The notes beneath the pieces are model-generated. The model saw only the letters and a program-made list of their open reading frames with translations, was not told the DNA's origin and ran no database searches. Positions 24,765-33,521 of a stretch of DNA of 64,000 nt are shown in pieces (the first letter of the stretch is position 1; every line of letters begins with the position of its first letter). The stretch comes from Streptomyces sp. NBC_00620. GTDB taxonomy: Bacteria; Actinomycetota; Actinomycetes; Streptomycetales; Streptomycetaceae. The stretch is taken from contig NZ_JAPENY010000003.1 of assembly GCF_026341825.1 (NCBI RefSeq), forward strand, positions 558,001-622,000. Reading direction: 5' to 3'. Both the position numbers and the translations under genes were made by a program.

Positions 24765-26255
24765 ATGCCGATGGTTGTCGGCGTCGTGGCGGGGGCTGTT
24801 GTCCTCGCGCTGATCTTCATCGTTGTGGTTTTCAAGCTCATGTGGCGGGTCGCTGAGCCCAACGAAGCGCTGATCATTTCCGGTTCGAAGCATCGGACCG
24901 AAGGCCTTGAAGAAGGCATGGGATTCCGCATCGTGACGGGGCGCGGCACGCTGGTGCTGCCGGGTGTGCAGGCGGTGCGCAAGATCTCGCTCGACCTCAA
25001 CGAGACCGAGCTGCACGTGGACTGCGTGACCCATCAGGGCATTCCGCTCAAGGTGCGGGGCGTGGTCATCTTCAAGGTGGGCGACGACTTCGTGTCGATC
25101 GCCAACGCGGGCCGCCGCTTCCTCGACCAGCAGAAGCTGATGTCGGAGCGGGTGCACAACGTGTTCGCCGGTCATCTGCGGTCCATCGTCGGCGGGTTGA
25201 CCGTCGAGGACATGATCCGCGACCGGGAGAAGCTGACCGGCCAGACCCGGGCCGCCTGCGGGACCGAGATGGAGAAGCTGGGTCTGATCGTCGACTCGCT
25301 GCAGATCCACGAGATCGAGGACCCGACCGGCTACATCAAGAACCTGGCCATGCCGCACGCCGCCGCCGTACAGCGCGACGCGCGGATCGCGCAGGCCGAG
25401 GCGAACCGGCTCGCCACCGAGGCCGAACAGAAGGCCGCGGCACGGATGTCGGAGGCGACCCGGGACAGCGAGATCCTCCAGGCCGGCTACCAGGCCGAGC
25501 GCGACAAGGCGGCCGCCAAGGCCCAGCAGGCCGGACCGCTCGCGGATGCGGCCGCCCGGCAGGACGTCGTCGTACAGGAGACGCGCATCGCCGAACTCGA
25601 GGCGCAGCGCCGTGAGCAGCAGCTCCAGGCGGATGTCCGCAAGCCGGCGGACGCCAAGGCGTACGAGACACGGGCCAGGGCCGAGGCCGAGCGTGACGCG
25701 CGGATCTCCGCCGCGCAGGCCAAGGCCCAGGAGACCGAGCTCGCTGCCGCGGCGGAGGCGACCCGGGTCAAGACGGCCGCGGGCGCCGAGGCCGAGGCGA
25801 CGAAGGCGCGGGGCGTGGCCGCCGCGTCGGCGACGCGGGCCACCGGTGAGGCCGAGGCCGCCGCAGCTCAGGCCAAGGGGCTCGCCGCCGCCGAGGCGAC
25901 GCGTGCCCAGGGTCTCGCGGAGGCCGAGGCCATCAAGGCGCGGGCCGCCGCCCTCGCCGAGAACCAGGAGGCCGTGGTCGCCCAGCAACTCGCGGAGAAC
26001 TGGCCGGAGATCGTCCGGGCGGGAGCGAGCGCCTTCGGCAACGTCGAGCACATGGTGCTGCTCAACGGCGCCGACGGGATGTCGGACATGTTCGCCAAGG
26101 CGCTCACCATGGGCGGCACGGGGCTCGGCCTGGCACGGCAGTTGCTCGCGTCGATGAACCAGAACGGTACGGCGCCGGACGGTGCAACGGCCGGGGTCAA
26201 CGGCGTTGTGCCGCCGCGTTCGGAGAGGGTGCCGGTGGAGCAGGACAAGGCGTGA
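24765..26255 (+). CDS. Flotillin / SPFH-domain membrane protein
   Basis: 496 residues from ATG 24765 (AAAGGGG upstream). An N-terminal membrane segment (VVGVVAGAVVLALIFIVVVFKLMW) is followed by the SPFH domain (residues about 30-200; FRIVTGRGTLVLPGVQAV, VDCVTHQGIPLKVRGVVIFKVGDD). Next comes a long Ala/Glu/Lys coiled coil (about 210-430) with the flotillin AEAE-type repeats, and a C-terminal region with NVEHMVLLNGADGMSDM. Flotillins scaffold membrane microdomains. It pairs with the NfeD-like gene upstream and ends at a strong terminator. Confidence 0.92.
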   Translation: MPMVVGVVAGAVVLALIFIVVVFKLMWRVAEPNEALIISGSKHRTEGLEEGMGFRIVTGRGTLVLPGVQAVRKISLDLNETELHVDCVTHQGIPLKVRGVVIFKVGDDFVSIANAGRRFLDQQKLMSERVHNVFAGHLRSIVGGLTVEDMIRDREKLTGQTRAACGTEMEKLGLIVDSLQIHEIEDPTGYIKNLAMPHAAAVQRDARIAQAEANRLATEAEQKAAARMSEATRDSEILQAGYQAERDKAAAKAQQAGPLADAAARQDVVVQETRIAELEAQRREQQLQADVRKPADAKAYETRARAEAERDARISAAQAKAQETELAAAAEATRVKTAAGAEAEATKARGVAAASATRATGEAEAAAAQAKGLAAAEATRAQGLAEAEAIKARAAALAENQEAVVAQQLAENWPEIVRAGASAFGNVEHMVLLNGADGMSDMFAKALTMGGTGLGLARQLLASMNQNGTAPDGATAGVNGVVPPRSERVPVEQDKA

Positions 26256-26264
26256 GGCGGTGAG

Positions 26265-26302
26265 CTTCGGGGGTACGGGAGTTGGCTTCCGTACCCCCGA
26301 AG
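26265..26302 (+). terminator. Strong terminator after the flotillin gene
   Basis: CTTCGGGGGTACGG and CCGTACCCCCGAAG form a perfect 14-bp stem with a 10-base loop, 9 bases after the flotillin stop and 12 bases before the next start. Confidence 0.85.
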
Positions 26303-26314
26303 TAACGTGACCCC

Positions 26315-26761
26315 GTGACTGCCTCAACCGATGAAGACGTTCCCGGCCGCTACGGCCCCTCCGCGACCACCGAAGCCGAGCCCCGCGAGGTGGGCCGGGT
26401 GCGGACGGAGTACTCCCCCGCGCACGACGGCGACCCGGATCCCGGCGAGATCGTCTGGACGTGGGTGCCCTTCGAAGAGAACGACGGGCGTGGCAAGGAC
26501 CGTCCGGTGCTCGTTGTCGCCCGGGAGGACGAGGGGACGTTTCTCGCCGTCCAGCTGTCGAGCAAGCGGCACGACGGTGACCGCGAGTGGGTGCCGATCG
26601 GGAGCGGGCCGTGGGATCGGACCGGGCGGGACTCGTGGGTGGATGTGGATCGCGTGCTGCGGCTGCATGAGGAGGGGATGCGGCGGGAGGCTTGTGCGCT
26701 GGACCGGATGCGGTTCAACTCCGTTGTGCGGCGGTTGCAGGAACGGTATGGGTGGCGGTAG
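26315..26761 (+). CDS. PemK/MazF-like protein
   Basis: 148 residues from GTG 26315. After a 40-residue charged N-terminus comes the SH3-like barrel of PemK/MazF proteins: GEIVWTWVPFEENDGRGKDRPVLVVA, then TFLAVQLSSK and DSWVDVDRVLRLH. MazF-type toxins are mRNA endoribonucleases, but no antitoxin gene is adjacent and the extended N-terminus is unusual. It may be a solitary actinobacterial variant with another role. A strong terminator separates it from the flotillin gene. Confidence 0.72.
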   Translation: MTASTDEDVPGRYGPSATTEAEPREVGRVRTEYSPAHDGDPDPGEIVWTWVPFEENDGRGKDRPVLVVAREDEGTFLAVQLSSKRHDGDREWVPIGSGPWDRTGRDSWVDVDRVLRLHEEGMRREACALDRMRFNSVVRRLQERYGWR

Positions 26762-26846
26762 GCCGTGTTTCGACTGCGGGTGCGTTGTGGCTGGTCGCGC
26801 CCCGCGGCGGAGCCGCAAATGTCACAGCCCCGCGCCCCTGAGTCTG

Positions 26847-27677
26847 TTACCCAACCCGGAAATGCGATTCAAACGTACGCTCGAATGCGCCTCTCGTCGC
26901 CGAACCCGCCGTGCGGTCCAGGATCCCGAACACGACGTGCTCGAAGTGTCCCTCGAAGCGGCCCTTGACCAGCAGGCCGTGGAAGGCGCTCGCCACCTGC
27001 GCCGGATCGTTCTGGAAGACACCGCAGCCCCATGCGCCGAGCACCAGTCGTCGGTAGTCGTGGGCCGCGGCGACCTCCAGGACCCGCTCGGCGCGTACGG
27101 CCAGGGCTTGTGGGAGTTCCGGTGTGCGCTCCGGGGCGGTGCGCAGGACTACTCCGGCGTTGGGTGCCGCGGCGGTCAGGAATGCGGCCGTGTAGGGATC
27201 GTCGAGGAGCCGCCCGCGGTCGTCGCGGAAGACGGGCACGGCGGGTGAGTGGATGACACGGTCCGTGTAGAACGGATCGCGGTGGGTGCGGTGGTGGTCG
27301 TAGAACGGCCGGGCCCGCAGCAGGCAGGTGTACAGCGCGGAGGCCCGGCAGAGGGCCTCTTCCTGGGCCTGCGCGCCCTTGAGATAGCCGCCGCCGGGAT
27401 TGCGCGCCGAGGAGAAGTTCAGGACGGCGACGGGGTCCGTCCCGCCCGCGAGCCGCCGGGCGGCCTCCAGGCTGCTCTCCCCCGTGACCTCGAACGTCGT
27501 GTCCACAGGGCTGACCGGGGAGATCTCCACGGGCTCGGGGCCGTACATCCGCGTGCCGTCCCTGGCGGTGTCGACCGCCGCGGCGATCGGCACCGTGCGC
27601 CCGTCGGACGCGCGGTACGAACCGGCCGCGACGATCTCCTCCGTGTGCTGTGCGATCCCGCGCAGGCGCGCGCTCAC
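26847..27677 (-). CDS. TIGR02452-type microbial PARG-like macrodomain protein
   Basis: 276 residues from GTG 27677. The conserved core VLNFSSARNPGGGYLKGAQAQEEALCRASALY carries the GGG-x(6-8)-QEE signature of bacterial-type poly(ADP-ribose) glycohydrolases. Later motifs are DRVIHSPAVPVFRDD and LVLGAWGCGVFQNDPAQVA. It likely removes ADP-ribose from macromolecules in the cytosol. Its start overlaps the stop of a 29-codon frame by 4 bases, suggesting coupling. It is divergent from the ergothioneine operon. Confidence 0.85.
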   Translation of the reverse strand: MSARLRGIAQHTEEIVAAGSYRASDGRTVPIAAAVDTARDGTRMYGPEPVEISPVSPVDTTFEVTGESSLEAARRLAGGTDPVAVLNFSSARNPGGGYLKGAQAQEEALCRASALYTCLLRARPFYDHHRTHRDPFYTDRVIHSPAVPVFRDDRGRLLDDPYTAAFLTAAAPNAGVVLRTAPERTPELPQALAVRAERVLEVAAAHDYRRLVLGAWGCGVFQNDPAQVASAFHGLLVKGRFEGHFEHVVFGILDRTAGSATRGAFERTFESHFRVG

Positions 27678-27763
27678 GGCGCGACCCCCGTACGCTCCGT
27701 GAACGCGCCCCGCGCGATCTCCCCCGTCGTGCTCATGAACGCATCGTGAGCGATGCTGGTCAT
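27674..27763 (-). CDS. 29-residue open frame coupled to the PARG-like gene
   Basis: The frame MTSIAHDAFMSTTGEIARGA... starts at ATG 27763 (or 27736). Its TGA overlaps the GTG of the next gene (GTGA). It may be a short leader that couples translation, or the residue of an older longer N-terminus. No family is recognised. Confidence 0.3.
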   Translation of the reverse strand: MTSIAHDAFMSTTGEIARGAFTERTGVAP

Positions 27764-27934
27764 GCTGCGCAACAGAGTTTCTTGGGTTTGCAAACAGTGG
27801 TTCCCGGTCCTTAAAGCGACGATCTGCACCCTTGTGCGAACAGGCGTGCGTGGTCTTGGGTAGGACGAGCATTGCCGGTCCGGCCCTACAGACGGCGGGC
27901 CGGCGGCATGGTGGAATCTCAGGAGGATCCCGAC

Positions 27935-29305
27935 ATGTCCGATTCGGTGAGTGACTGTACGGAGCACCGCTCCGTCGTCACCGAGGCCGAGGTGGAAGCG
28001 CTGGTCCGAGGCATCTGCTTCAAGACCGGACCACCTCGATTCATCGGTGTCGAAGTGGAATGGCTCGTCCACGAGCTGCGGCTGCCGCGGCTCCCGGTAA
28101 GACCGGAACGACTGGAAGCGGCCTACGCCGCACTGCGGACCCTGCCCCTGCGTTCGGCGCTCACCGTCGAACCCGGCGGACAGCTGGAGCTCAGCTCCCT
28201 TCCCGCCGCCTCCCTGATGGAGTGCATCGGGTCCGTCTCCGCCGACCTCGACGCCGTACGCGCGGTACTGCGCGAGGCGGATCTCGGCCTCACTGGCTAC
28301 GGCCAGGATCCCTGGAACCCCCCGAGCCGCTTCCTCCATGAGCCGCGGTACGACGCCATGGAGCAGTACCTCGACCGCACGGGTCCCGAGGGGCGCGCCA
28401 TGATGTGCACTTCCGCCTCCGTCCAGGTGTGCCTGGACGCCGGGTACGAGGAGCCGGGCCCGCTCGGGCACGGGCGCCGCTGGTGGATGGCGCACCAGCT
28501 CGGCGCGGTCCTGCTGGCGGCTTTCGCCCACTCCCCGATGGCCCGGGGACGGCACACCGGCTGGCGCTCCACGCGGCAGTCGCTGTGGGCGGCGATGGAC
28601 CCCGGGCGGTCCAACGCGCCCCCGCTGGGTCCCGAGCCGCGTGCCGCCTGGGCCAGGCGTGTCCTGGACGCGCCGGTGATGTGCGTACGGGCGCCGGACG
28701 GCCCCTGGGACGTACCGGAGGACCTGAGCTTCCGGGCGTGGACCCGCTCCGACAATCCGCCGGACCGGGCTGACCTCGACTATCACCTGACGACGCTGTT
28801 CCCGCCGGTGCGACCGCGCGGCCATCTGGAACTGCGCATGATCGACGCGCAGCCGGGCGACGACGGGTGGATCGTGCCGCTCGCCGTGACGACGGCGCTC
28901 TTCGACGACCCGGAGGCCGCGGAGCTCGCCTACCGAACTGTCAAGCCCCTTGCTGAGAGGGCGGGTTCGCTGCCGGCTCCGCGCAATCCGCTGTGGGAGG
29001 ACGCCGCGCGGCACGGTCTGACCGACCCCGAGCTGCGTGAGGCCGCCGTGATCTGTTTCGCGGCGGCTGCCGAGGCCCTGCCCCGGCTGGGCGCCACCAC
29101 CGAGGTCCTGGACGCCGTCGCGGAGTACACCGACCGCTTCGTGGCCCGGGGCCGCTGCCCCGCCGACGATCTGCTCGTCCAACTCCAGGGCCGGTCCCAC
29201 AACCGGTCCGAGGGCCCGTCCCGCAGTCAGCGCCGCGACGGGTTCCATGACCGGCTCGACGGTCGCTTCCACGGTCAGTTCCAAGGGAAGGACATCGGCT
29301 CATGA
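27935..29305 (+). CDS. egtA: Ergothioneine biosynthesis glutamate-cysteine ligase EgtA
   Basis: 456 residues; AGGAGG lies 8 bases before ATG 27935. It has glutamate-cysteine ligase features: RFIGVEVEWLVHEL near the N-terminus, LTVEPGGQLELSS, and HLELRMIDAQPGDDGWIVPLAV. It joins Glu and Cys to gamma-Glu-Cys, the sulfur donor for EgtB. The last 40 residues are low-complexity (repeated DG-FH/GR-FH units) and probably disordered. It heads a four-gene operon, overlapping egtB by 4 bases (ATGA). Confidence 0.93.
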   Translation: MSDSVSDCTEHRSVVTEAEVEALVRGICFKTGPPRFIGVEVEWLVHELRLPRLPVRPERLEAAYAALRTLPLRSALTVEPGGQLELSSLPAASLMECIGSVSADLDAVRAVLREADLGLTGYGQDPWNPPSRFLHEPRYDAMEQYLDRTGPEGRAMMCTSASVQVCLDAGYEEPGPLGHGRRWWMAHQLGAVLLAAFAHSPMARGRHTGWRSTRQSLWAAMDPGRSNAPPLGPEPRAAWARRVLDAPVMCVRAPDGPWDVPEDLSFRAWTRSDNPPDRADLDYHLTTLFPPVRPRGHLELRMIDAQPGDDGWIVPLAVTTALFDDPEAAELAYRTVKPLAERAGSLPAPRNPLWEDAARHGLTDPELREAAVICFAAAAEALPRLGATTEVLDAVAEYTDRFVARGRCPADDLLVQLQGRSHNRSEGPSRSQRRDGFHDRLDGRFHGQFQGKDIGS

Positions 29306-30642
29306 CCGCCCCCGAATCAGTCACGGACCCCGAATCGCTCACGGATCCCGAGTCGCTCAGGGAGCGTGCCCTCGACGCGCTGACCACGGCCCGCGACCGC
29401 ACCGCGCTCCTCACCTCGTGCGTCGAGGAGCCCGAACTGACCGCGCAGCACTCGCCGTTGATGTCCCCGCTGGTGTGGGACCTGGCGCACATCGGCAACC
29501 AGGAGGAGCTGTGGCTGCTGCGCGCGGTCGCGGGGCGTGAGGCGATGCGGCCGGAGATCGACGGGCTGTACGACGCGTTCGAGCACTCGCGCGCCGAGCG
29601 GCCCTCGCTGCCGCTGCTGCCGCCCGGGGAAGCCCGCCATTACGCCGCCGAGGTGCGCGGGCGGGCGCTGGACATCCTGGAGAGCACCGCGTTCGGCGGG
29701 ACCCGGCTGACTGAAGCGGGCTTCGCCTTCGGGATGATCGCGCAGCATGAACAGCAGCACGACGAGACGATGCTGATCACCCATCAGCTCCGCAAGGGAC
29801 CCGCGGCCCTGACGGCGCCGGATCCCGCGCCCGTCCCGCTGTTCACCGGTCCCGCCGAAGTCCTGGTTCCCGGCGGCCCGTTCACGATGGGCACGTCCAC
29901 CGAGCCGTGGGCGCTGGACAACGAGCGGCCCGCGCATCGACGTACGGTCCCGTCGTTCTTCATCGACACCACACCGGTGACGAACGCCGCGTACCAGGCC
30001 TTCATCGCGGACGGCGGCTACGGCACCGCCCGCTGGTGGGCTCCGGAGGGCTGGGACCACATCCGGACGCACGGCATCGAGGCGCCGCTGTTCTGGCGTC
30101 ACGAAGGCGGGCAGTGGCTGCGGCGCCGCTTCGGCGTCACCGAGGTGGTGCCGCCCGACGAGCCCGTGCTGCACGTCAGCTGGTACGAGGCCGACGCGTA
30201 CGCCCGCTGGGCGGGGCGGCGGCTGCCCACCGAGGCCGAGTGGGAGAAGGCGGCCCGGCACGACCCGGCGTCCGGCCGCTCCAGGCGCTATCCGTGGGGC
30301 GACGCCGACCCGGCCCCCGAGCACGCCAACCTGGGCCAGCGCCATCTGCGTCCGGCGCCGGCGGGCAGCTATCCGGCCGGCGAATCACCGCTCGGTGTAC
30401 GGCAGTTGATCGGCGACGTGTGGGAGTGGACGTCGAGCGATCTGTCGCCCTACCCGGGGTTCGCGGCCTTCCCGTACAAGGAGTACTCGGAGGTGTTCTT
30501 CGGCCCGGAGTACAAGGTGCTGCGCGGCGGTTCGTTCGCGGTGGACGCGGTGGCCTGCCGGGGGACGTTCCGCAACTGGGACTATCCGATCCGGCGGCAG
30601 ATCTTCTCCGGGTTCCGCACCGCCCGCTCGGAGAATGCCTGA
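29302..30642 (+). CDS. egtB: Ergothioneine sulfoxide synthase EgtB
   Basis: 446 residues. The N-terminal DinB-like domain supplies iron ligands (WDLAHIGNQEELWLL and MIAQHEQQHDETML). The C-terminal FGE/sulfatase-modifying domain shows PGGPFTMGTS, DTTPVTNAAYQAF, VSWYEADAYARWAGRRLPTEAEWEKAAR and VWEWTSSD. The non-haem Fe enzyme couples hercynine to gamma-Glu-Cys with O2. The first 15 residues contain a small SVTDPE/SLTDPE repeat. It overlaps egtA by 4 bases and egtC by 1. Confidence 0.95.
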   Translation: MTAPESVTDPESLTDPESLRERALDALTTARDRTALLTSCVEEPELTAQHSPLMSPLVWDLAHIGNQEELWLLRAVAGREAMRPEIDGLYDAFEHSRAERPSLPLLPPGEARHYAAEVRGRALDILESTAFGGTRLTEAGFAFGMIAQHEQQHDETMLITHQLRKGPAALTAPDPAPVPLFTGPAEVLVPGGPFTMGTSTEPWALDNERPAHRRTVPSFFIDTTPVTNAAYQAFIADGGYGTARWWAPEGWDHIRTHGIEAPLFWRHEGGQWLRRRFGVTEVVPPDEPVLHVSWYEADAYARWAGRRLPTEAEWEKAARHDPASGRSRRYPWGDADPAPEHANLGQRHLRPAPAGSYPAGESPLGVRQLIGDVWEWTSSDLSPYPGFAAFPYKEYSEVFFGPEYKVLRGGSFAVDAVACRGTFRNWDYPIRRQIFSGFRTARSENA

Positions 30643-31433
30643 TGTGCCGTCATCTGGCGTACCTGGGAACCCAGGAACCGCTCGGGAGACTCCTCGTGGA
30701 GCCGCCGCACAGCCTGTTCCGGCAGTCCTGGGCACCCCGGCGGCAACGGCACGGGACGGTCAACGCCGATGGTTTCGGGGTGGGTTGGTACGCCGAGGGA
30801 GACCCTCTGCCCGCCCGCTACCGCCGTACCGGGCCCATCTGGGGGGACCAGTCGTTCGCCGACCTGGCACGTGTCGTCCGGACCACCGCGTTGCTCGCGG
30901 CGGTCCGGGACGCGACCGTCGCGGGTGCCGACGGGGAGGCCGCGGCGGCGCCGTTCGCCGCGGGCCCCTGGCTGTTCAGTCACAACGGCGCCGTCCTCGG
31001 GTGGCCGCGCTCCCTGGCCCCGCTCGTCCAGAGCCTGCCCGCGATGGAGTTGCTGTCGATGGAGGCGCGCTGCGACTCGGCGCTCGTATGGGCGCTGCTC
31101 CTGCACCGGCTGCACGAGGGCGACGACGAGAGCCAGGCGCTGGCCGACACGGTCGTCGAGGTGGCCGAGGCGGCGCCCGGGTCCCGGCTCAACCTGCTCC
31201 TCACCAACGGCGATTCGATCACCGCGACGGCGTGGGGCGACACCCTCTGGTACCTCACCGAGCCCGGCCGTCGCACGGTCGTGGCCTCCGAGCCCTACGA
31301 CGAGGACCCGCGCTGGCAGGAGGTGCCGGACCGCACGCTGCTGTCGGCGACCCGCGACGACGTCCTGCTCAGCCCGCTGAAGGACCCGCACGACCACATG
31401 CCATCCGCACCTTCGAAGGAGCCCCGTACGTGA
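30642..31433 (+). CDS. egtC: Ergothioneine biosynthesis amidohydrolase EgtC
   Basis: 263 residues, class II glutamine amidotransferase fold with the catalytic Cys at position 2 (MCRHLAYLG). Other motifs are NADGFGVGWY, FSHNGAVLGWP and the SEPYDEDPRWQEVPDRTLL region. It removes the gamma-glutamyl group from the EgtB product. The ATG shares one base with the egtB stop (TGATG), and its own stop overlaps the GTG of egtD. Confidence 0.94.
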   Translation: MCRHLAYLGTQEPLGRLLVEPPHSLFRQSWAPRRQRHGTVNADGFGVGWYAEGDPLPARYRRTGPIWGDQSFADLARVVRTTALLAAVRDATVAGADGEAAAAPFAAGPWLFSHNGAVLGWPRSLAPLVQSLPAMELLSMEARCDSALVWALLLHRLHEGDDESQALADTVVEVAEAAPGSRLNLLLTNGDSITATAWGDTLWYLTEPGRRTVVASEPYDEDPRWQEVPDRTLLSATRDDVLLSPLKDPHDHMPSAPSKEPRT

Positions 31434-32392
31434 GCCCGTTCCTTCTCACCCGCACCCTGGCCGAGGACGCCACGGAGGCCGCGCTGCGCGCCGACGTCCT
31501 GCACGGTCTCACCCGTACCCCGAAAACGCTGCCGCCGAAGTGGTTCTACGACGCGCACGGCAGCGAGCTATTCGAGAAGATCACCGAGCTGCCCGAGTAC
31601 TACCCCACCCGGGCCGAGCGGGAGATCCTGATCGCCCGGGCCGCCGAGATCGCCGGGGCGACCGGTGCGCGCACCCTGGTCGAGCTGGGGTCCGGCTCGT
31701 CCGAGAAGACGCGGTATCTGCTCGACGCGCTGCCGGGGCTGCACACGTACGTGCCGGTCGACGTCAGCGAGGCCGCCCTCACCCAGGCAGGGCAGGCGCT
31801 GATCGCCGAGCAGCCGGACCTCAGCGTGCACGCGCTGATCGCCGACTTCACCGGCGGTCTCTCGCTTCCCGGTACTCCCGGGCCGCGGCTGGTGGCGTTC
31901 CTCGGCGGCACGATCGGCAATCTGCTGCCCGCCGAGCGCGCCACGTTCCTGTCGTCCGTACGGGCCCTGCTGTCGCCCGGCGACGCGCTGCTGCTCGGCA
32001 CCGACCTGGTCAAGGACGAGTCGGTCCTGGTCACCGCGTACGACGACACGGCCGGAGTGACCGCCGCGTTCAACAAGAACGTGCTGAGCGTCGTCAACCG
32101 CGAGCTGGGCGCCGACTTCGACCCTGACGCGTTCGACCACGTCGCCCTCTGGGACAGCGAGCACGAGTGGATCGAGATGCGGTTGCGCTCGCGCGCCGAG
32201 CAGACCGTGAAGATCCCGGCCCTCGACCTCGCCGTCGACTTCGCGGACGGGGAGGAACTGCGCACCGAGATCTCGGCGAAGTTCCGCGAGGAGGGCGTAC
32301 GCGGCGAGCTGGCCGCGGCGGGCTTCGAGTTGGCCCACTGGTGGACGGACACGGAGGGCCGTTTCGCGCTTTCGCTGAGCACCGCCGGGTAG
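31430..32392 (+). CDS. egtD: L-histidine N-alpha-methyltransferase EgtD
   Basis: 320 residues from GTG 31430, which overlaps the egtC stop (GTGA). It has the N-terminal histidine-binding helix region (LPPKWFYDAHGSELFEKITELPEYYPTRAE) and the SAM site VELGSGSSEKTRYLLDAL, followed by VPVDVSEAAL and FLGGTIGNL. The C-terminal strand region has EWIEMRLRS. It trimethylates histidine to hercynine. No egtE (PLP C-S lyase) follows; the last step must be encoded elsewhere or done by another lyase. Confidence 0.95.
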   Translation: MSPFLLTRTLAEDATEAALRADVLHGLTRTPKTLPPKWFYDAHGSELFEKITELPEYYPTRAEREILIARAAEIAGATGARTLVELGSGSSEKTRYLLDALPGLHTYVPVDVSEAALTQAGQALIAEQPDLSVHALIADFTGGLSLPGTPGPRLVAFLGGTIGNLLPAERATFLSSVRALLSPGDALLLGTDLVKDESVLVTAYDDTAGVTAAFNKNVLSVVNRELGADFDPDAFDHVALWDSEHEWIEMRLRSRAEQTVKIPALDLAVDFADGEELRTEISAKFREEGVRGELAAAGFELAHWWTDTEGRFALSLSTAG

Positions 32393-32405
32393 CGGAGGGC
32401 GCTCA

Positions 32406-32469
32406 CGTCATCCACGGTATGCCCCCACACCTCGCGGACCGCCGCACTGTGGGGCACCGTGGAATGACG
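32406..32469 (+). promoter_or_regulatory. Long imperfect hairpin between egtD and the dodecin gene
   Basis: CGTCATCCACGGT...CCCCACA pairs with TGTGGGG...ACCGTGGAATGACG, arms 32406-32429 and 32448-32469, with small bulges. It could end egt transcription, or fold in the 5' leader of dodecin, whose start is 37 bases further on. Confidence 0.5.
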
Positions 32470-32505
32470 CGTGGCACACCCGCCACGGCGGAGAGGAGTA
32501 CCCGC

Positions 32506-32721
32506 ATGTCCGACCACACGTACCGGGTCACCGAGATCGTCGGCACCTCCCACGAGGGCGTCGACCAGGCCATTCGCAATGGCATCACCCGCGCCTCGCA
32601 GACCCTGCGCGGGCTGGACTGGTTCGAGGTCACGCAGGTCAGGGGGCAGATCGTGAACGGGCAGATCGAGCACTACCAGGTCGGCCTGAAGGTCGGATTC
32701 CGCCTGGAGGACGGCGCCTGA
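32506..32721 (+). CDS. Dodecin, flavin-binding storage protein
   Basis: 71 residues, exact dodecin size. It has YRVTEIVGTSHEGVDQAIRNGITRASQTLRGLDWFEV (with the flavin-stacking Trp) and HYQVGLKVGFRLED. Dodecins form 12-mers that bind FMN, CoA or related molecules and buffer free flavin. GAGAGGAG precedes the ATG. It stands behind the ergothioneine operon, separated by a hairpin; both are linked to redox protection. Confidence 0.93.
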   Translation: MSDHTYRVTEIVGTSHEGVDQAIRNGITRASQTLRGLDWFEVTQVRGQIVNGQIEHYQVGLKVGFRLEDGA

Positions 32722-32754
32722 CCCCGTAGCACCGCCGCCAGGCCGGCGGGGGCC

Positions 32755-33252
32755 TCAGGTTCGCCCCTCACGCTCCTGCGCGTCCTTCAGCGCCTCGGAC
32801 GCGCCGGTCCAGCGTGCCCGTACGACCGTGAAGCCCGCCCGCTCCGCGTCCTCGCAGACGAGCTCGTCGTCGTCCACGAGGACGCGGATCTCGCGGTCGC
32901 GGGCGAGCCTGCGGAGGATTTCCAGCTTGGTGCGGCGGGCCGGCCTGCGGTCGTCGTTGCGCCGCATCCAGACGCGGCCCTCAGGCAGCCCCTGTGCGGC
33001 CAGCCAGTCGAGCGTGTCGCGTCGGCACCGCTCGGGGCGGCCGGTGAGGTAGACGACCTCGCACTCCTCCGCGCTCTTCAGCGCGAGTGCCACGCCCTCG
33101 GCGAGCGGCGGATCCTGCGGCGCCGCCGCGAAGAACGCGGCCCAGTCCCGCGGCTGACGCTCCAGGAAATGCTGCCGATGCGCGGAGTCCGCGAGTGTGC
33201 CGTCCAGGTCGTACACGGCGAGTGGTCTGCTGCTCTTCTGCTCCACGCCCAT
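32755..33252 (-). CDS. HAD-like phosphatase domain protein
   Basis: 165 residues from ATG 33252. HAD motif I is AVYDLDGTLADS (both Asp present), motif II VVYLTGRPERCRRDTLDWL, and motif IV-like VLVDDDELVCEDAERAGF. It resembles the phosphatase half of polynucleotide kinase 3'-phosphatases and other small HAD enzymes; there is no kinase domain. It is convergent with dodecin and divergent from a secreted glycosidase, with no operon partner. Confidence 0.82.
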   Translation of the reverse strand: MGVEQKSSRPLAVYDLDGTLADSAHRQHFLERQPRDWAAFFAAAPQDPPLAEGVALALKSAEECEVVYLTGRPERCRRDTLDWLAAQGLPEGRVWMRRNDDRRPARRTKLEILRRLARDREIRVLVDDDELVCEDAERAGFTVVRARWTGASEALKDAQEREGRT

Positions 33253-33521
33253 CAGCCTAAACAGCGCCCGCCGCGCTCGGCGCGCCGTGGCAGCCGATCC
33301 CCCGCGTGAACACGTACAACTTCCGTCTCCGCGGGCACTGTTCACAGCAGCAGCAAGCCCTTACCGTATTGCCTCGCACAGCATGTCGTACAACGTTCGG
33401 AATTTCGAACCAGAGCAGGGCGGCGGAGGGACACCATCGCCCGGCTCATCGGAATGCGCAGGTCTCCGCGTCGCCCCCGCTCGACAGACGTCACTTCCTC
33501 ATCCCCACGGGAGAGCCGCCC

